A stretch of DNA of 64,000 nucleotides from Streptomyces sp. NBC_01306. Its GTDB lineage: Bacteria; Actinomycetota; Actinomycetes; Streptomycetales; Streptomycetaceae. The stretch is from positions 2,855,501 through 2,919,500 of the forward strand of contig NZ_JAPEPC010000001.1 of assembly GCF_026340465.1 (NCBI RefSeq), written 5' to 3'. The position numbers were made by a program, and so were the translations under genes. Position 1 is the first letter of the stretch. Each line of letters starts with the position of its first letter. The notes below the pieces were generated by a model. That model was not told the origin of the DNA, did no database searches, and worked only from the letters and a program-made list of their open reading frames with translations. Below are positions 50,587 through 59,495 of the stretch, piece by piece.

Positions 50587-51557
50587 TGGGAACCTCCGAG
50601 CCGGATACGCGGGTCGACGACGGAGTAGAGGAAGTCGACCAGCAGATTGATCAGGATGTAGGCGGCCGAGGTGAACAGCACCACGCCCTGGACCATCGCG
50701 TAGTCGCGGGTGAAGACCGCGTCGATGGTGAGCTTGCCGAATCCGGGCAGCACGAAGACCTGTTCGGTGACGACGGCTCCGGAGATCAGCAGGCCGAGTT
50801 GCAGGCCCAGTACGGTGACCACGGTGACCAGCGAGTTGCGCAGCGCGTGGCGGCCGATCACGGTGCGCGGGGCGAGCCCCTTGGCGCGCGCGGTGCGGAC
50901 GTAGTCCGACTGCATCGCGTCGATCATCGCGGCCCTGGTCTGGCGCATCACCACGGCGGCGAGACCGGAGCCGAGCACGATGGCGGGCAGCACCATGCGC
51001 CGCAGGTTCTCCACCGGGTCGGTGCCGAAGGGGACGAAACCCGAGGCGGCGAACACCGGCATCGCGATGGCGAAGGCCAGCACCAGCACGATGCCGAGCC
51101 AGAAGGCGGGGACCGACATCCCGAGCAGCGCGATGCCGTTGGCGATCCACTCCTCCGGCTTCCCGCGCCGTACGGCCGCGAGCACCCCCGCCCCGACACC
51201 GACGACGATCGCCATCAGCAGGGCCAGCGCGGCCAGTTCGAGGGTGATGGGGAGGGCCTGGGTGATGGAGTCGAGCACGGGCAGCCCGGTTCTGGCCGAT
51301 GTGCCGAAGTCCCCGGTGGCGGCGTTGCTGACGTAACGCCAGTACTGGACGGCGATGTTGTCGTTCAGTCCGTACTCGGAGCGGATCGCGGCCAGCACCG
51401 CCGGGGAGGTCTGCTCACCGGCCAGCGCCTGCGCGGTGTCGCCGGGCATCGCCCGGACCCCGAGGAACACGGTGATGCTGACCAGCACCATCGTCACGAG
51501 CGACATGCCGATCCGTCGGCTCACATAGGACGTGAGCAGTCTGCGGAGTTTCATCAC
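50583..51557 (-). CDS. Dipeptide-type ABC permease (DppB type)
   Basis: 324 residues. The N-terminal helix (SYVSRRIGMSLVTMVLVSITVFLGVRAMPGD) and the long loop ending in YGLNDNIAVQYWRYVSNAATGDFGTS are DppB-specific. The EAA motif (PRTVIGRHALRNSLVTVVTVL) is intact. It forms the channel with the DppC-type partner. Overlaps of 4 bp on both sides indicate a tightly coupled operon. Confidence 0.93.
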   Translation of the reverse strand: MMKLRRLLTSYVSRRIGMSLVTMVLVSITVFLGVRAMPGDTAQALAGEQTSPAVLAAIRSEYGLNDNIAVQYWRYVSNAATGDFGTSARTGLPVLDSITQALPITLELAALALLMAIVVGVGAGVLAAVRRGKPEEWIANGIALLGMSVPAFWLGIVLVLAFAIAMPVFAASGFVPFGTDPVENLRRMVLPAIVLGSGLAAVVMRQTRAAMIDAMQSDYVRTARAKGLAPRTVIGRHALRNSLVTVVTVLGLQLGLLISGAVVTEQVFVLPGFGKLTIDAVFTRDYAMVQGVVLFTSAAYILINLLVDFLYSVVDPRIRLGGSQ

Positions 51558-53164
51558 CGGCTCCCCTTCACGTAACCGGCTTCCTTGACCCGGATCAGGC
51601 CGTCGCCGGAGAGCTTGATGCCGCTCACGTCGTCCGATGCGGACACGTAGTTGATCGGGCGGTAGAGGTAGATGACCGCGTGCTGCTTGTTGATCGCGGC
51701 AGTGAGGTCGCGGTAGACCGCACGGCGCTTCGCGACATCGGACGTGCTCCGGCCCGCCACGATCAGCCGGTCGATCTCCGGGTCGGAGAGCTTGCCCTGG
51801 TTGTTGCTGCCCGCTGTGCCGACCAGGCTGTCGATGTTGCCCGCCGGGTCGGGCTGGCCGCCCCAGCCGCCGGTCCTGGCCTGGAAGTCGCCGGCGAGGG
51901 TGCGGGTCAGACCGGTGGCGAACTCGGTGGGCCGCAGCCGGACATCGAATCCGGCGTCGGCGGCCATCGCCTGGATGACCTGCCCGAGACGGCTGTCCTC
52001 CGGCGTTGTGTTGATCATCAGCTCCAGCGGCACAGGCGTCTTCACCCCGGCCTGCTTCAGCAGCTTCTTCGCCTTCGCCACGTCCCGCCCGGGGCAGCTG
52101 ACGGGGCTGCTCAGCGGGATCCCGGGAGGCACCGGGCCGCAGGCGGGTTCGTACATGCCCTGGAAGACCAGCTTGTTGATCAGCTCGCGGTCCAGCGAGA
52201 GTTCGAACGCCTGCCGGACGCGCACATCGCGGCCGAAGGGGGTGTCGACGGTGCCGGGCTTCTGGTCGATGCCGTGTACGTTGCCGACGTTCAGCGTGAC
52301 GCCCATATAGCCGAGCGACGGGGTGTTGAGGAGCTGGATCCCCTTCTCCCCCATGGAGTTGCGCACCTCGACCGGGCCCATCTGGTCACCGATCTGCACG
52401 TCCCCTGACCGGATGTTGGCCATCCGGATGTTGCCGTCGGTGATGGTCTTGTAGATCACCCGGTCGAGATGGACCTTGTCCGCGTCGTAGTACAGCGGGT
52501 CCTTGGCCAGCTCGATCCGGTCGCCGACGACCCGCTTGACGTACTTGAACGGGCCCACGCAGGACGGATGGGTCGCGAACTTGCTGCCGTACTGACGGAG
52601 CGCCTTGGGGGACATGATCAGCCCGGCCGTGTTGGCCAGCCGCCCGAGCAGCGGGACATCGGGGTGCTTGAGGGAGAGCTGAACGGTGTACGGGCCGATC
52701 GCCGCGACCTTGTCGACCGAGTCGATCTCCGAGGCGCGCCCGGATCCGCGCAGGTGCAGATGGCGGTCGAGTGACGTCTTGACGGCTGCCGCGTCCAGCC
52801 GTGCGCCGTCGCTGAACCTGGCGTCCTTGCGCACGGTGAAGGTGAAGGTCCGGCCGCCGTTCGTGATCTTCGGCAGCGAGGCGGCGAGCTGCGGCACGAA
52901 GTGGTTGTGCTGGTCGACGTCGTAGAGCTGTTCGCACATGGACGTGAAGACGGTGCGGGCGACCAGCGTCGACGTCAGGCTCGGGTCCAGCATGTCGGGA
53001 TCGGACTTGAGCCCGATCGTGACCGTGCCGCCGTCGCGGACGGGGCGCAGGTCGGTGAGCCGCGCTTTCGCGGCCGTTGCTTCGCCGGGTGGCGAGAGAG
53101 TGCTGCATGCGGTGGTGGCCGCCAGCAATGCGGCCACCGCGAGAGTGGCCGGTATTCGACGCAC
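51554..53164 (-). CDS. ABC substrate-binding lipoprotein (SBP_bac_5 family)
   Basis: 536 residues, first gene of the importer operon. The signal sequence ends in a lipobox (ATTACS). Family-5 solute-binding domain: GGTVTIGLKSDPDMLDPSLTSTLVARTV..., FTFTVRKDARFSDGARLDAAAVKTS, THPSCVGPFKYV, and late Arg/Trp pockets (ARTGGWGGQPDPAGNIDSLV). Family 5 binds peptides, glutathione, nickel or other large solutes. The CodA-like neighbour and shared operators suggest a nitrogen-heterocycle or amide ligand rather than a peptide; this is inference. Confidence 0.92.
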   Translation of the reverse strand: MRRIPATLAVAALLAATTACSTLSPPGEATAAKARLTDLRPVRDGGTVTIGLKSDPDMLDPSLTSTLVARTVFTSMCEQLYDVDQHNHFVPQLAASLPKITNGGRTFTFTVRKDARFSDGARLDAAAVKTSLDRHLHLRGSGRASEIDSVDKVAAIGPYTVQLSLKHPDVPLLGRLANTAGLIMSPKALRQYGSKFATHPSCVGPFKYVKRVVGDRIELAKDPLYYDADKVHLDRVIYKTITDGNIRMANIRSGDVQIGDQMGPVEVRNSMGEKGIQLLNTPSLGYMGVTLNVGNVHGIDQKPGTVDTPFGRDVRVRQAFELSLDRELINKLVFQGMYEPACGPVPPGIPLSSPVSCPGRDVAKAKKLLKQAGVKTPVPLELMINTTPEDSRLGQVIQAMAADAGFDVRLRPTEFATGLTRTLAGDFQARTGGWGGQPDPAGNIDSLVGTAGSNNQGKLSDPEIDRLIVAGRSTSDVAKRRAVYRDLTAAINKQHAVIYLYRPINYVSASDDVSGIKLSGDGLIRVKEAGYVKGSR

Positions 53165-53235
53165 GGGACCAAGACTCCTTCAGGACAGCACAGAGCTAGA
53201 GCGCGGACCGGTAGGGGCACGCGTTGAGGCGCAAC

Positions 53236-53246
53236 GGTATACCAAA
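53236..53246. promoter_or_regulatory. GntR-type operator candidate C (GGTATACCAAA)
   Basis: GGTATACCAAA is the reverse-strand form of the TTTGGTATACC motif at 45174. It is about 70 bp upstream of the substrate-binding-protein start. Confidence 0.6.
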
Positions 53247-53368
53247 TAGTGCAATCCCAGAACGGGCCCGAGAAGCCGTATTCACCTGTTTTACGGGGCA
53301 CTTGAGAGGTTAAAAGCGGGCAAGACACCGCATCTTCATCACGGCCATTTACCCACCCGGGAGCACAC

Positions 53369-53378
53369 TTGGCATACC
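53369..53378. promoter_or_regulatory. GntR-type operator candidate D (TTGGCATACC)
   Basis: TTGGCATACC differs at one base from copy A. It is the fourth copy, upstream of copy C. Confidence 0.5.
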
Positions 53379-53545
53379 GGGAGGGATCCCGAAGGAACGA
53401 CAGCCCGCACAGAACAGAGCCGCCCGCCGTGCGCCGAGAGCGACACGACGGGCGGCAAACCCTCATAAAACGCGCAGCACTGCCTGGCCAACGAACCGCC
53501 CGATGGCCCTGATTCGAGCCATCGGCTACGCGGCCAGGGCAGGGC

Positions 53546-54163
53546 TCACCCCCCGAACCACCCCGCCACATCCACCCGGAAGCCGCCGCCCGGAACCGCC
53601 CCCGGCACCAGGGCCCGCAGGTCGGACTCAAGACCGGCCAGCCGTTCCGTGCCCAGGACCCGCGCCCACTGCGCGTACAGCTCGTCGAAGATCTGACCCG
53701 ACCGCACCAGCACCTCCATCCCGCGCGGGGTGAGCAGCACCAACTTGCGCCGGCCGTCGGCCGGGTCGGCGGCCCGCTCGGCGTACCCCAGCTCCTCCAG
53801 GCGCTCCACGGTCTTGCCCGCCGCCTGCTTGGACACCCCGAGCCGCCGGCCGACCTCGCTCGCCGTCGCGCCCCGCACCCCGATCGCCTGGAGCGCGAAG
53901 CCGTACGCGGGGCGCACATCCGGGTGCCCCTCCTCGGCGAGGCGTGCGTGCAACTGGTCGATGGCCGAGCGGAACCCGGCGAAGAGCAGCATCGGCAGCT
54001 CGTATCCGCGCCCGGCCTCCGCACTCACCGCCGCGTCGTCAGCAGACCCGCGCCCGGCGCCGCGCCCAGCCGCACCCTCAGCCCCGCGCCCAGCCCCGCG
54101 CCCAGCCCATGGCTCAGCCCCGGGCTCAGCCATGGGTCGGCCCGCCGTTGCGCATTTCGACAA
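53546..54163 (-). CDS. MarR-family regulator with Gly/Ala/Arg repeat leader
   Basis: Up to 205 residues. The start is uncertain (ATG 54163, ATG 54133 or GTG 54028). The conserved part begins at about GRGYELPMLLFAGFRSAIDQL, and the first 45 residues are a low-complexity GAEPWAGRGAGRGAEGAAGR repeat. Winged helix: PAYGFALQAIGVRGATASEVGRRLGVSKQAAGKTVERLEELGYAERA, wing DPADGRRKLVLLT. It is divergent from the AhpD-like gene, with an inverted repeat between them. Confidence 0.87.
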   Translation of the reverse strand: MSKCATAGRPMAEPGAEPWAGRGAGRGAEGAAGRGAGRGSADDAAVSAEAGRGYELPMLLFAGFRSAIDQLHARLAEEGHPDVRPAYGFALQAIGVRGATASEVGRRLGVSKQAAGKTVERLEELGYAERAADPADGRRKLVLLTPRGMEVLVRSGQIFDELYAQWARVLGTERLAGLESDLRALVPGAVPGGGFRVDVAGWFGG

Positions 54164-54196
54164 CCTGGTTTACCTTTTCGTCAATCACGTTGTCGA
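54157..54196. promoter_or_regulatory. TCGACAAC / GTTGTCGA inverted repeat
   Basis: Perfect 8-bp arms 24 bp apart span the MarR/AhpD-like divergent promoter; candidate site of autoregulation. Confidence 0.5.
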
Positions 54197-54223
54197 GTTT
54201 ACTGCGAGAGCGAAGGCCCAGCC

Positions 54224-54835
54224 ATGACCACCACCGTCACGCCCGACCACACCACCCCCTCCAGCCCCACCGCCTCCTCCGACCACAGCGTCTTCCCCGA
54301 CCACACGGTCGAGTCCGCCCCCGCCGCGGCCCGCCGCGCCATGCAGGCCACCACCGACCGCCTGGGCTACCTGCCGTCCCCCGTCGCCCGGATGGCCACC
54401 TCCCCCCAGACCCTCGACGGCTTCCTGAAGCTCAGCGGGATCTTCGAGTCGACCACCCTCTCCCAGCTGGACCGCGAGGTCCTCATCCTCACGATCGCCA
54501 CCCTCAACGAGTGCCACGTCTGCGTGGCCATGCACACCGCGAAGCTCACCGCGATGGGCGCGGACGCCTGCCTCATCGAGTCCCTGCGCACCCAGAAGCC
54601 GCTCATGGACGGGAAGTTGGAGGCGCTGCGCATCTTCACCCTGGAGGTCCTGGCCACCGCCGGGGCCGTGGGAGACCCCGTCCGCCAGGCGTTCCTGGCC
54701 CAGGGCTACACCGTCCAGAACGCCCTGGAGGTGGTCCTCGGCATCGGTACGTACACCCTCTCGACCTTCGCCAACCGGCTGACGGGCGCCCCGATCGACC
54801 CCCAGCTCGCGGCGTTCGCCCCGCAGGCCGGCTGA
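54224..54835 (+). CDS. AhpD-like / carboxymuconolactone decarboxylase-family protein
   Basis: 203 residues from ATG 54224. The redox motif E-C97-H-V-C100-x3-H104 is in the standard AhpD setting (TIATLNECHVCVAMHTAKL), so a peroxide or thiol-disulfide reductase role is likely. The N-terminus is Thr/Ser/Pro/His-rich and variable. It is paired with a divergent MarR regulator, as is common for peroxide or electrophile-responsive genes. Confidence 0.85.
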   Translation: MTTTVTPDHTTPSSPTASSDHSVFPDHTVESAPAAARRAMQATTDRLGYLPSPVARMATSPQTLDGFLKLSGIFESTTLSQLDREVLILTIATLNECHVCVAMHTAKLTAMGADACLIESLRTQKPLMDGKLEALRIFTLEVLATAGAVGDPVRQAFLAQGYTVQNALEVVLGIGTYTLSTFANRLTGAPIDPQLAAFAPQAG

Positions 54836-54839
54836 ACCC

Positions 54840-54871
54840 GACCGGGGAGCCGCGAGGACGGCTCCCCGGTC
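54840..54871. terminator. Hairpin after the AhpD-like gene
   Basis: GACCGGGGAGCCG, six-base loop, CGGCTCCCCGGTC, starting a few bases past the stop codon. Confidence 0.75.
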
Positions 54872-55055
54872 GCGGGCGCGCCCCCGCGCCCTGCCCGACG
54901 AGCCACCGGGACAGGACGGTCGGCTGTTACACGCCGTTACAGGCTCCGGACAGTCTCGCGAGAACTTCCCCCGCCGGTCGGCACATCTCACCTTCCGTAA
55001 GACGCACTCGCCACGGGGGCGCCGGGCCCAACACCGGCGCTGGAAAAGGGGAATC

Positions 55056-55793
55056 ATGACCGCCAAGCTGAACCGAGTCGCTCGCTGCGCCGCCGCCGTG
55101 CTGACCGTCGTCGCTGTCGGCGCCGGCGCCGCCGCGTGCGACTCGTCCTCCGGATCGGGCGCCTCCAAGACCAGTGCACAGTCCGGCGCCGGCCAGGACT
55201 CGTCCTCCACGGCGCAGGGCGGCTCGCAGGACAAGCCCCGGAGCGGCACCACCGCCGAGGGCTCCGCCCAGCACAAGGTGAAGTCGATGTCCCAGGAGGG
55301 CTCGCGGACCGACGCCGTGAACCCCGTCCCCGCCTCAGCCCCCGCCACCGGGAGCAGCCGCTGCCACACCGGCGAACTGGGCTACACCTGGGGCGGCCCG
55401 CACGGTGGCGCCCCGGACATGAACGACTCCACCGACCAGCAGATCGCCTCGATCGCGCTCAAGAACCGCAGCGACCGCACCTGCACCCTGCGCGGCTTCC
55501 CGGGCGTCCGCCTCATCAGCAAGACCGGTGAGGCATGGGACCTGCGCCGCTCGTCGGACACCCCGTCCACCATGACCCTGCACCCCGGCGAGAGCACGGC
55601 CTCGATCAGCATCATGCTGCTGGCCATCCCCGCCGACACCAAGGACACCAAGCCGTTCGTCCCGAGCAAGGTCCTGATCACCCCGCCCAACGAGACCACG
55701 CACGTCACCCTCGACTGGCCGTACGGCGGCGCCATCCTGGACCAGTCCGGCGCCACCCACCCCGGCACCTTCGTCAGCCCGGTCGGCATCTGA
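55056..55793 (+). CDS. DUF4232 lipoprotein
   Basis: 245 residues. Lipobox near residue 28 (AGAAACDSSS), then a long Ser/Gly/Ala/Gln-rich linker, then a DUF4232 domain (CHTGELGYTW, TDQQIASIALKNRSDRTCTLRGFPGVRLI, LHPGESTASISIML). It resembles the released DUF4232 protein at 43777 but is lipid-anchored. No function is known. Confidence 0.83.
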   Translation: MTAKLNRVARCAAAVLTVVAVGAGAAACDSSSGSGASKTSAQSGAGQDSSSTAQGGSQDKPRSGTTAEGSAQHKVKSMSQEGSRTDAVNPVPASAPATGSSRCHTGELGYTWGGPHGGAPDMNDSTDQQIASIALKNRSDRTCTLRGFPGVRLISKTGEAWDLRRSSDTPSTMTLHPGESTASISIMLLAIPADTKDTKPFVPSKVLITPPNETTHVTLDWPYGGAILDQSGATHPGTFVSPVGI

Positions 55794-55817
55794 GCCCACC
55801 TGCTTCACGGCCTGCCC

Positions 55818-55885
55818 GAGCCGCACCGCACACCACGCGGTGCGGCTCAGTCATGCCGGGGGAGGCCGAGCCTCCGGCCTCCCCC
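55818..55885. terminator. Two consecutive hairpins
   Basis: GAGCCGCACCGC-acaccac-GCGGTGCGGCTC (55818-55848), then GGGGGAGGCCG-agcctc-CGGCCTCCCCC (55858-55885). They follow the lipoprotein gene and would end its transcript. Confidence 0.75.
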
Positions 55886-56092
55886 GCCCGCCCGCGATCG
55901 AGACACCCGCGCCGCCACGGGACGCGACGGCCTCGCAGACACGAGCGGGCATCTTCCGCTGTCTGGGCTAAGGAGGCCGTACCAGCGCGGCGCCGGGCAG
56001 GGGACCGGGGTTCAATGCCCGTGAGTCCACCAGGTCATCGGGCGCGCCGGGCACAGGGGCCGCTGGGGTGCCGCACAGGCAGGAGAGGCGTT

Positions 56093-57343
56093 GTGGCGAC
56101 GTACGAGAGGGGCGCTCCGGACTACGAAGCCCTGTTCTCGGCGGTACCGGCCGCCTGCGTGGTGCTCGACCGCGACCTGGTGATCGTCGCCGCCAACAAG
56201 GCGTACACCGACGTCACCGGGCGCCCAGCGTCGGACCTGCTGGGGCGCGCCTTCTTCGACGCCTTCCCGCCCGAGCCCGCCGAACCCTCCTCCCACGGCG
56301 CGGAGGTGCAGCGTCTTTCCCTGGAGGCGGTCCTGGCGTCCGGGGAGGCCAACATGCTGATGTTGCACCGCTTCGCGATCCCCGGGCCGGGCGGGAGCGG
56401 CAGGTTCGAGCCCCGGTGGTGGAACGTGGTGAACCAGCCGCTCACCGGGGCCGACGGCCGCGTGGAGCTCATCATCCACCGTGTCGACGACGTGACGGAA
56501 TTCATCCGTGCCGAGCAAGGGGACAGTGCGGCAGCGCCGGAGGACGCCGAAGCCCGCGCGCCGCGCGCCGAGCTGTTCACCCGTACACAGGAACTCCAGC
56601 GGGCCAACGTCCGGTTGCAGGAGTCGACCGTACGTACCCGTGATGTGGCCCTGACCCTTCAGCGGGCCATGCTCGCCACCCCCGACCTGGCCGGGCATCC
56701 GGAGATCGCCGTGCGCTACCGGCCGGCGCTGAGGGGCATGAATGCCTGCGGCGACTGGTACGACGTCATCGACCTGCCGGACGGACGTCTGGCACTGACC
56801 GTCGGTGACGTGGTGGGGCACGGCGTTGATGCCGCCAGCGTCATGGGCACCTTGCGGAGCGCGCTCAACGCGGCAGTCCGGGTCGCGGACGGGCCCAGCG
56901 GTGCGCTGGAAACGCTGGGCCTGTACGCGAGGGCCCAGGAGCGCGCCACGGCCACCACGACGTTCGCCTGCCAGCTCTTCCCCGTCAGCCGACTGCTCAC
57001 CTACAGCAGCGCCGGCCACCCGCCTCCCGTGCTCATGCACGCCGACGGCACGTCACTGTGGCTGGACGATGCCACCGATCCGCCCCTGGGAGTACGCATC
57101 GAGCACGTACCGCGCCCCCAGGCCACGGTCGACTTCCGCAAGGACGACACGCTGGTGCTGTACACCGACGGCCTGATCGAACGGCGCGGCGAGGACCTGG
57201 ATGCAGGACTCTCGCGCCTCCTCGACGCGGTGCGGGAGATGCGTGAACTGCCGCCTCCCCAGCTCGCGGACGAGCTGCTGCGGACCATGGCCGACCCCGC
57301 CGGCCAGCAGGACGACATCTCCCTCCTGGTCATTCGCCTCTGA
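56093..57343 (+). CDS. PAS domain - PP2C (SpoIIE/RsbU type) phosphatase
   Basis: 416 residues from GTG 56093 (GGAGAGG upstream). A PAS domain occupies about residues 8-130 (LFSAVPAACVVLDRDLVIVAANKAYTDVTG). A short coiled-coil-like linker (RTQELQRANVRLQESTVRTRDVALTLQRAML) leads to the PP2C/SpoIIE domain (GDWYDVIDLPDGRLALTVGDVVGHGVDAASVM, AGHPPPVL, DTLVLYTDGLIERR). The metal-binding Asp residues (GDWYD, GDVVGHG) are present. No kinase domain is attached. Such proteins reverse anti-sigma phosphorylation or act on anti-anti-sigma factors; the partner is not in this window. Confidence 0.9.
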   Translation: MATYERGAPDYEALFSAVPAACVVLDRDLVIVAANKAYTDVTGRPASDLLGRAFFDAFPPEPAEPSSHGAEVQRLSLEAVLASGEANMLMLHRFAIPGPGGSGRFEPRWWNVVNQPLTGADGRVELIIHRVDDVTEFIRAEQGDSAAAPEDAEARAPRAELFTRTQELQRANVRLQESTVRTRDVALTLQRAMLATPDLAGHPEIAVRYRPALRGMNACGDWYDVIDLPDGRLALTVGDVVGHGVDAASVMGTLRSALNAAVRVADGPSGALETLGLYARAQERATATTTFACQLFPVSRLLTYSSAGHPPPVLMHADGTSLWLDDATDPPLGVRIEHVPRPQATVDFRKDDTLVLYTDGLIERRGEDLDAGLSRLLDAVREMRELPPPQLADELLRTMADPAGQQDDISLLVIRL

Positions 57344-57712
57344 CAACGAGCACCCAACGGCGCCGGGTTCGACGCACAGCGCATCCACCGGCCCCGGCAC
57401 CGCTCAGTCGAACTCGCACCCGAGCCTGCTCCGAGCTGCCGGGGTATCGCTCTCCAGATCATGCCGTTCGGCCGACAGACCCACACGGCTCTGGCCGGCC
57501 CGTTCGTTCTGCCGATGCTGCGAACGCAGGCCCTCAACACCGGTGCCACGAAAGGCCTGTTGGAACGGCTGGGGCCTCTCCGGCCCCACCCTCACCCGCA
57601 CCCCGCCGCCTGGTCCGCGTTCGCCAGGCTCGCCACCGGCACCGCAACCGCCTGATCCGGCCCGCGCCAGTGGCAGGATGACGGCAGGCCAACGGGAGAG
57701 AGACCTGAAGAC
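57344..57712. other. Spacer with a possible small or decayed ORF
   Basis: About 370 bp. A frame of 64 codons (57461-57655, MPFGRQTHTALAGPFVLPML...) has fairly good third positions but no ribosome site and no recognisable domain. It could be a decayed gene. Nothing else seen. Confidence 0.4.
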
Positions 57713-58396
57713 ATGTCTGTGATCCACCGATCCACGCTGACCCCCACCAAGCTGGAGCTGCTGGCCCTCTGGCTGCCCAAGCAGCCCTGGTACCTCGGCG
57801 CGAGCGGCGAGCCCGAGCTGGCCAAGGCGGGCGGTTACCGGCTCGACGACCCGACCGGCGCGGTCGGGATCGAGTTCATGCTGGTCACCGACGCGTCCGG
57901 GGACGAGGCCGTCACGTACCAGGTGGCGTTCAGCTACCGGGGAGCACCGCTCGAAGGGGCGGGCGACGACGCGCTCATCGGGACCACGGAACACGGGGTG
58001 CTCGGCAAGCGCTGGGTGTACGACGGGACCCACGACCCGGTGCTCGTCGCCCAGTTGGTCGCCCTGATGGCCGGGGCGGCCGTGCCGCAGGAGCAGAGCA
58101 TCAGCAACACCCCGAACCCGACCGTCGAGGGGCACTTCACCGGCACGGAGCACCCCGTGGCGACCGGGATCGCGGCGGTGACCAGCGACGCGGACGGCAC
58201 CGACGTACGCGTACGGACAGCCAACACCTCCGGTTCCGTGCTGACCCTCCACCTCACCCGGGTGGTCCACCCCGGCCAGGACGCCGCCGCCCAGGACCTG
58301 GGCCACGTGAAGGGGAACATGCTGCTTCCGGACGGCACGAAGGCCCGCACCCTGTTCGCGGCCCTGCGCGAGACGGGCTCGGGCCCGACCGCGTAG
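57713..58396 (+). CDS. Stand-alone maltokinase N-terminal cap-like protein
   Basis: 227 residues from ATG 57713, GGGAGAG upstream. The start MSVIHRSTLTPTKLELLALW-L-P-K-QPWY is the signature of the N-terminal cap of maltokinases (Pep2/Mak) and matches proteins annotated with that cap alone. Here no kinase domain follows. Further blocks: YRLDDPTGAVGIEFMLVTDAS, TYQVAFSYRGAPLEGAG, GTTEHGVLGKRWVYDGTHDPV. Binding to a glucan or sugar phosphate is possible. No glgE/treS/mak genes are nearby. Confidence 0.8.
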   Translation: MSVIHRSTLTPTKLELLALWLPKQPWYLGASGEPELAKAGGYRLDDPTGAVGIEFMLVTDASGDEAVTYQVAFSYRGAPLEGAGDDALIGTTEHGVLGKRWVYDGTHDPVLVAQLVALMAGAAVPQEQSISNTPNPTVEGHFTGTEHPVATGIAAVTSDADGTDVRVRTANTSGSVLTLHLTRVVHPGQDAAAQDLGHVKGNMLLPDGTKARTLFAALRETGSGPTA

Positions 58397-58531
58397 CCCC
58401 GCCCTGGCCGGTACGGGTGGACTCCACGGCACACCGGAGTGTCGGACCGCCCCACCAACCCCGATTCGTAGCATGATCCGACTCGCACTCAGGAGCCGGG
58501 CATCGTGGTGTGAACGGGATGGGTAGGGCAC

Positions 58532-59434
58532 GTGTCATTGACTCGTCGGGCTGTCATTGCCGCACTGGTCGGCGCCGGGCTGGCGGGATGTGACGCCAGG
58601 TCCGGTTCCGCGGGCGCCTCGCTCTCGACGTCGACGCCGACCACCCCGTCCGACATCGAACGGCCGAGCCGCACCCCGCACGCCGGCCGCAGGGCCGCAC
58701 CCGAACCGGCGGCGCCCGCGATGACCCGCACGGCGGCGGTCGCCCGGTACGGCTCGGCCCGCCCGACGACCTGGGGCTTCGACGCACCGGGCGTCCTGAC
58801 CGCACTTCCTCCGTCCCTGCCCCGGTCCCAACGGGCCATCGCGCTGACCTTCGACGCCTGCGGAGGCCCCGGGGGCAGCGGTTACGACAAGGACCTGATC
58901 GGCTTCCTCAGATCGAGGAAGGTACCGGCGACCCTGTTCATCAACTCCCGCTGGATCGACGCCCATCCCACGGTCTTCCGCGAGCTCGCGGACGATCCGC
59001 TCTTCGAGATCGCCAACCACGGAACCCGGCACCGCCCGCTGTCGGTATCGGGCCGCTCCGCGTACGGCATCCCCGGGACGCGCGACGCGGGCGAGGTCTA
59101 CGACGAGGTGGCGGGCAACCACACCGAACTCACCCGGCTGCTCGGCAGGGCGCCCCGCTACTTCCGGTCCGGGACGGCGTACTACGACGATGTCGCGTCC
59201 CGCATCGTGGGCGCCCTGGGCGAACGCCCGGTGAGTTTCACGGTCAACGGCGACGGCGGCGCGACCTTCACCCCCGAGCAGGTCCACACCACCGTCGTGG
59301 CCGCCCGGCCGGGCTCGATCGTGATCGGCCACATGAACCAGCCCACCGGCGGCACAGCCGAGGGCATCGCCACCGCGGTCCCCCAACTCCTCGCGTCCGG
59401 GCACCACTTCATCCGGCTCTCCGACGCACGGTGA
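58532..59434 (+). CDS. Polysaccharide deacetylase lipoprotein
   Basis: 300 residues from GTG 58532. The leader SLTRRAVIAALVGAGLAGC20 has an Arg pair and lipobox. NodB domain: ALTFD108ACGGPGG (first motif Asp), N-H163-GTRH167 (metal ligands), R-Y-F-R-S-G-T-A-Y-Y (third motif) and a late His in IVIGHMNQP. It resembles family-4 deacetylases acting on peptidoglycan or chitooligosaccharides. All key residues are present, in contrast to the altered form at 16587. Confidence 0.88.
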   Translation: MSLTRRAVIAALVGAGLAGCDARSGSAGASLSTSTPTTPSDIERPSRTPHAGRRAAPEPAAPAMTRTAAVARYGSARPTTWGFDAPGVLTALPPSLPRSQRAIALTFDACGGPGGSGYDKDLIGFLRSRKVPATLFINSRWIDAHPTVFRELADDPLFEIANHGTRHRPLSVSGRSAYGIPGTRDAGEVYDEVAGNHTELTRLLGRAPRYFRSGTAYYDDVASRIVGALGERPVSFTVNGDGGATFTPEQVHTTVVAARPGSIVIGHMNQPTGGTAEGIATAVPQLLASGHHFIRLSDAR

Positions 59435-59495
59435 CCCAGGGGCGCCATCCGTAGGCCGGTTCGCCGGAAGCTGGTTCGGCGGCCCGGTCGGCGGG

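Larger units (their letters stand above)
53165..53545. other. Control region upstream of the ABC operon
   Basis: About 380 bp with no gene. It holds operator copies C and D. The stretch 53260-53340 is less GC-rich and could hold a promoter. Short frames have no ribosome site. Confidence 0.55.

Noticed and set aside
57461..57655. 64-codon plus-strand frame between the PP2C and maltokinase-cap genes
   Set aside because: No ribosome site, no domain and uneven codon use. Possible decayed gene, not supported as a CDS.
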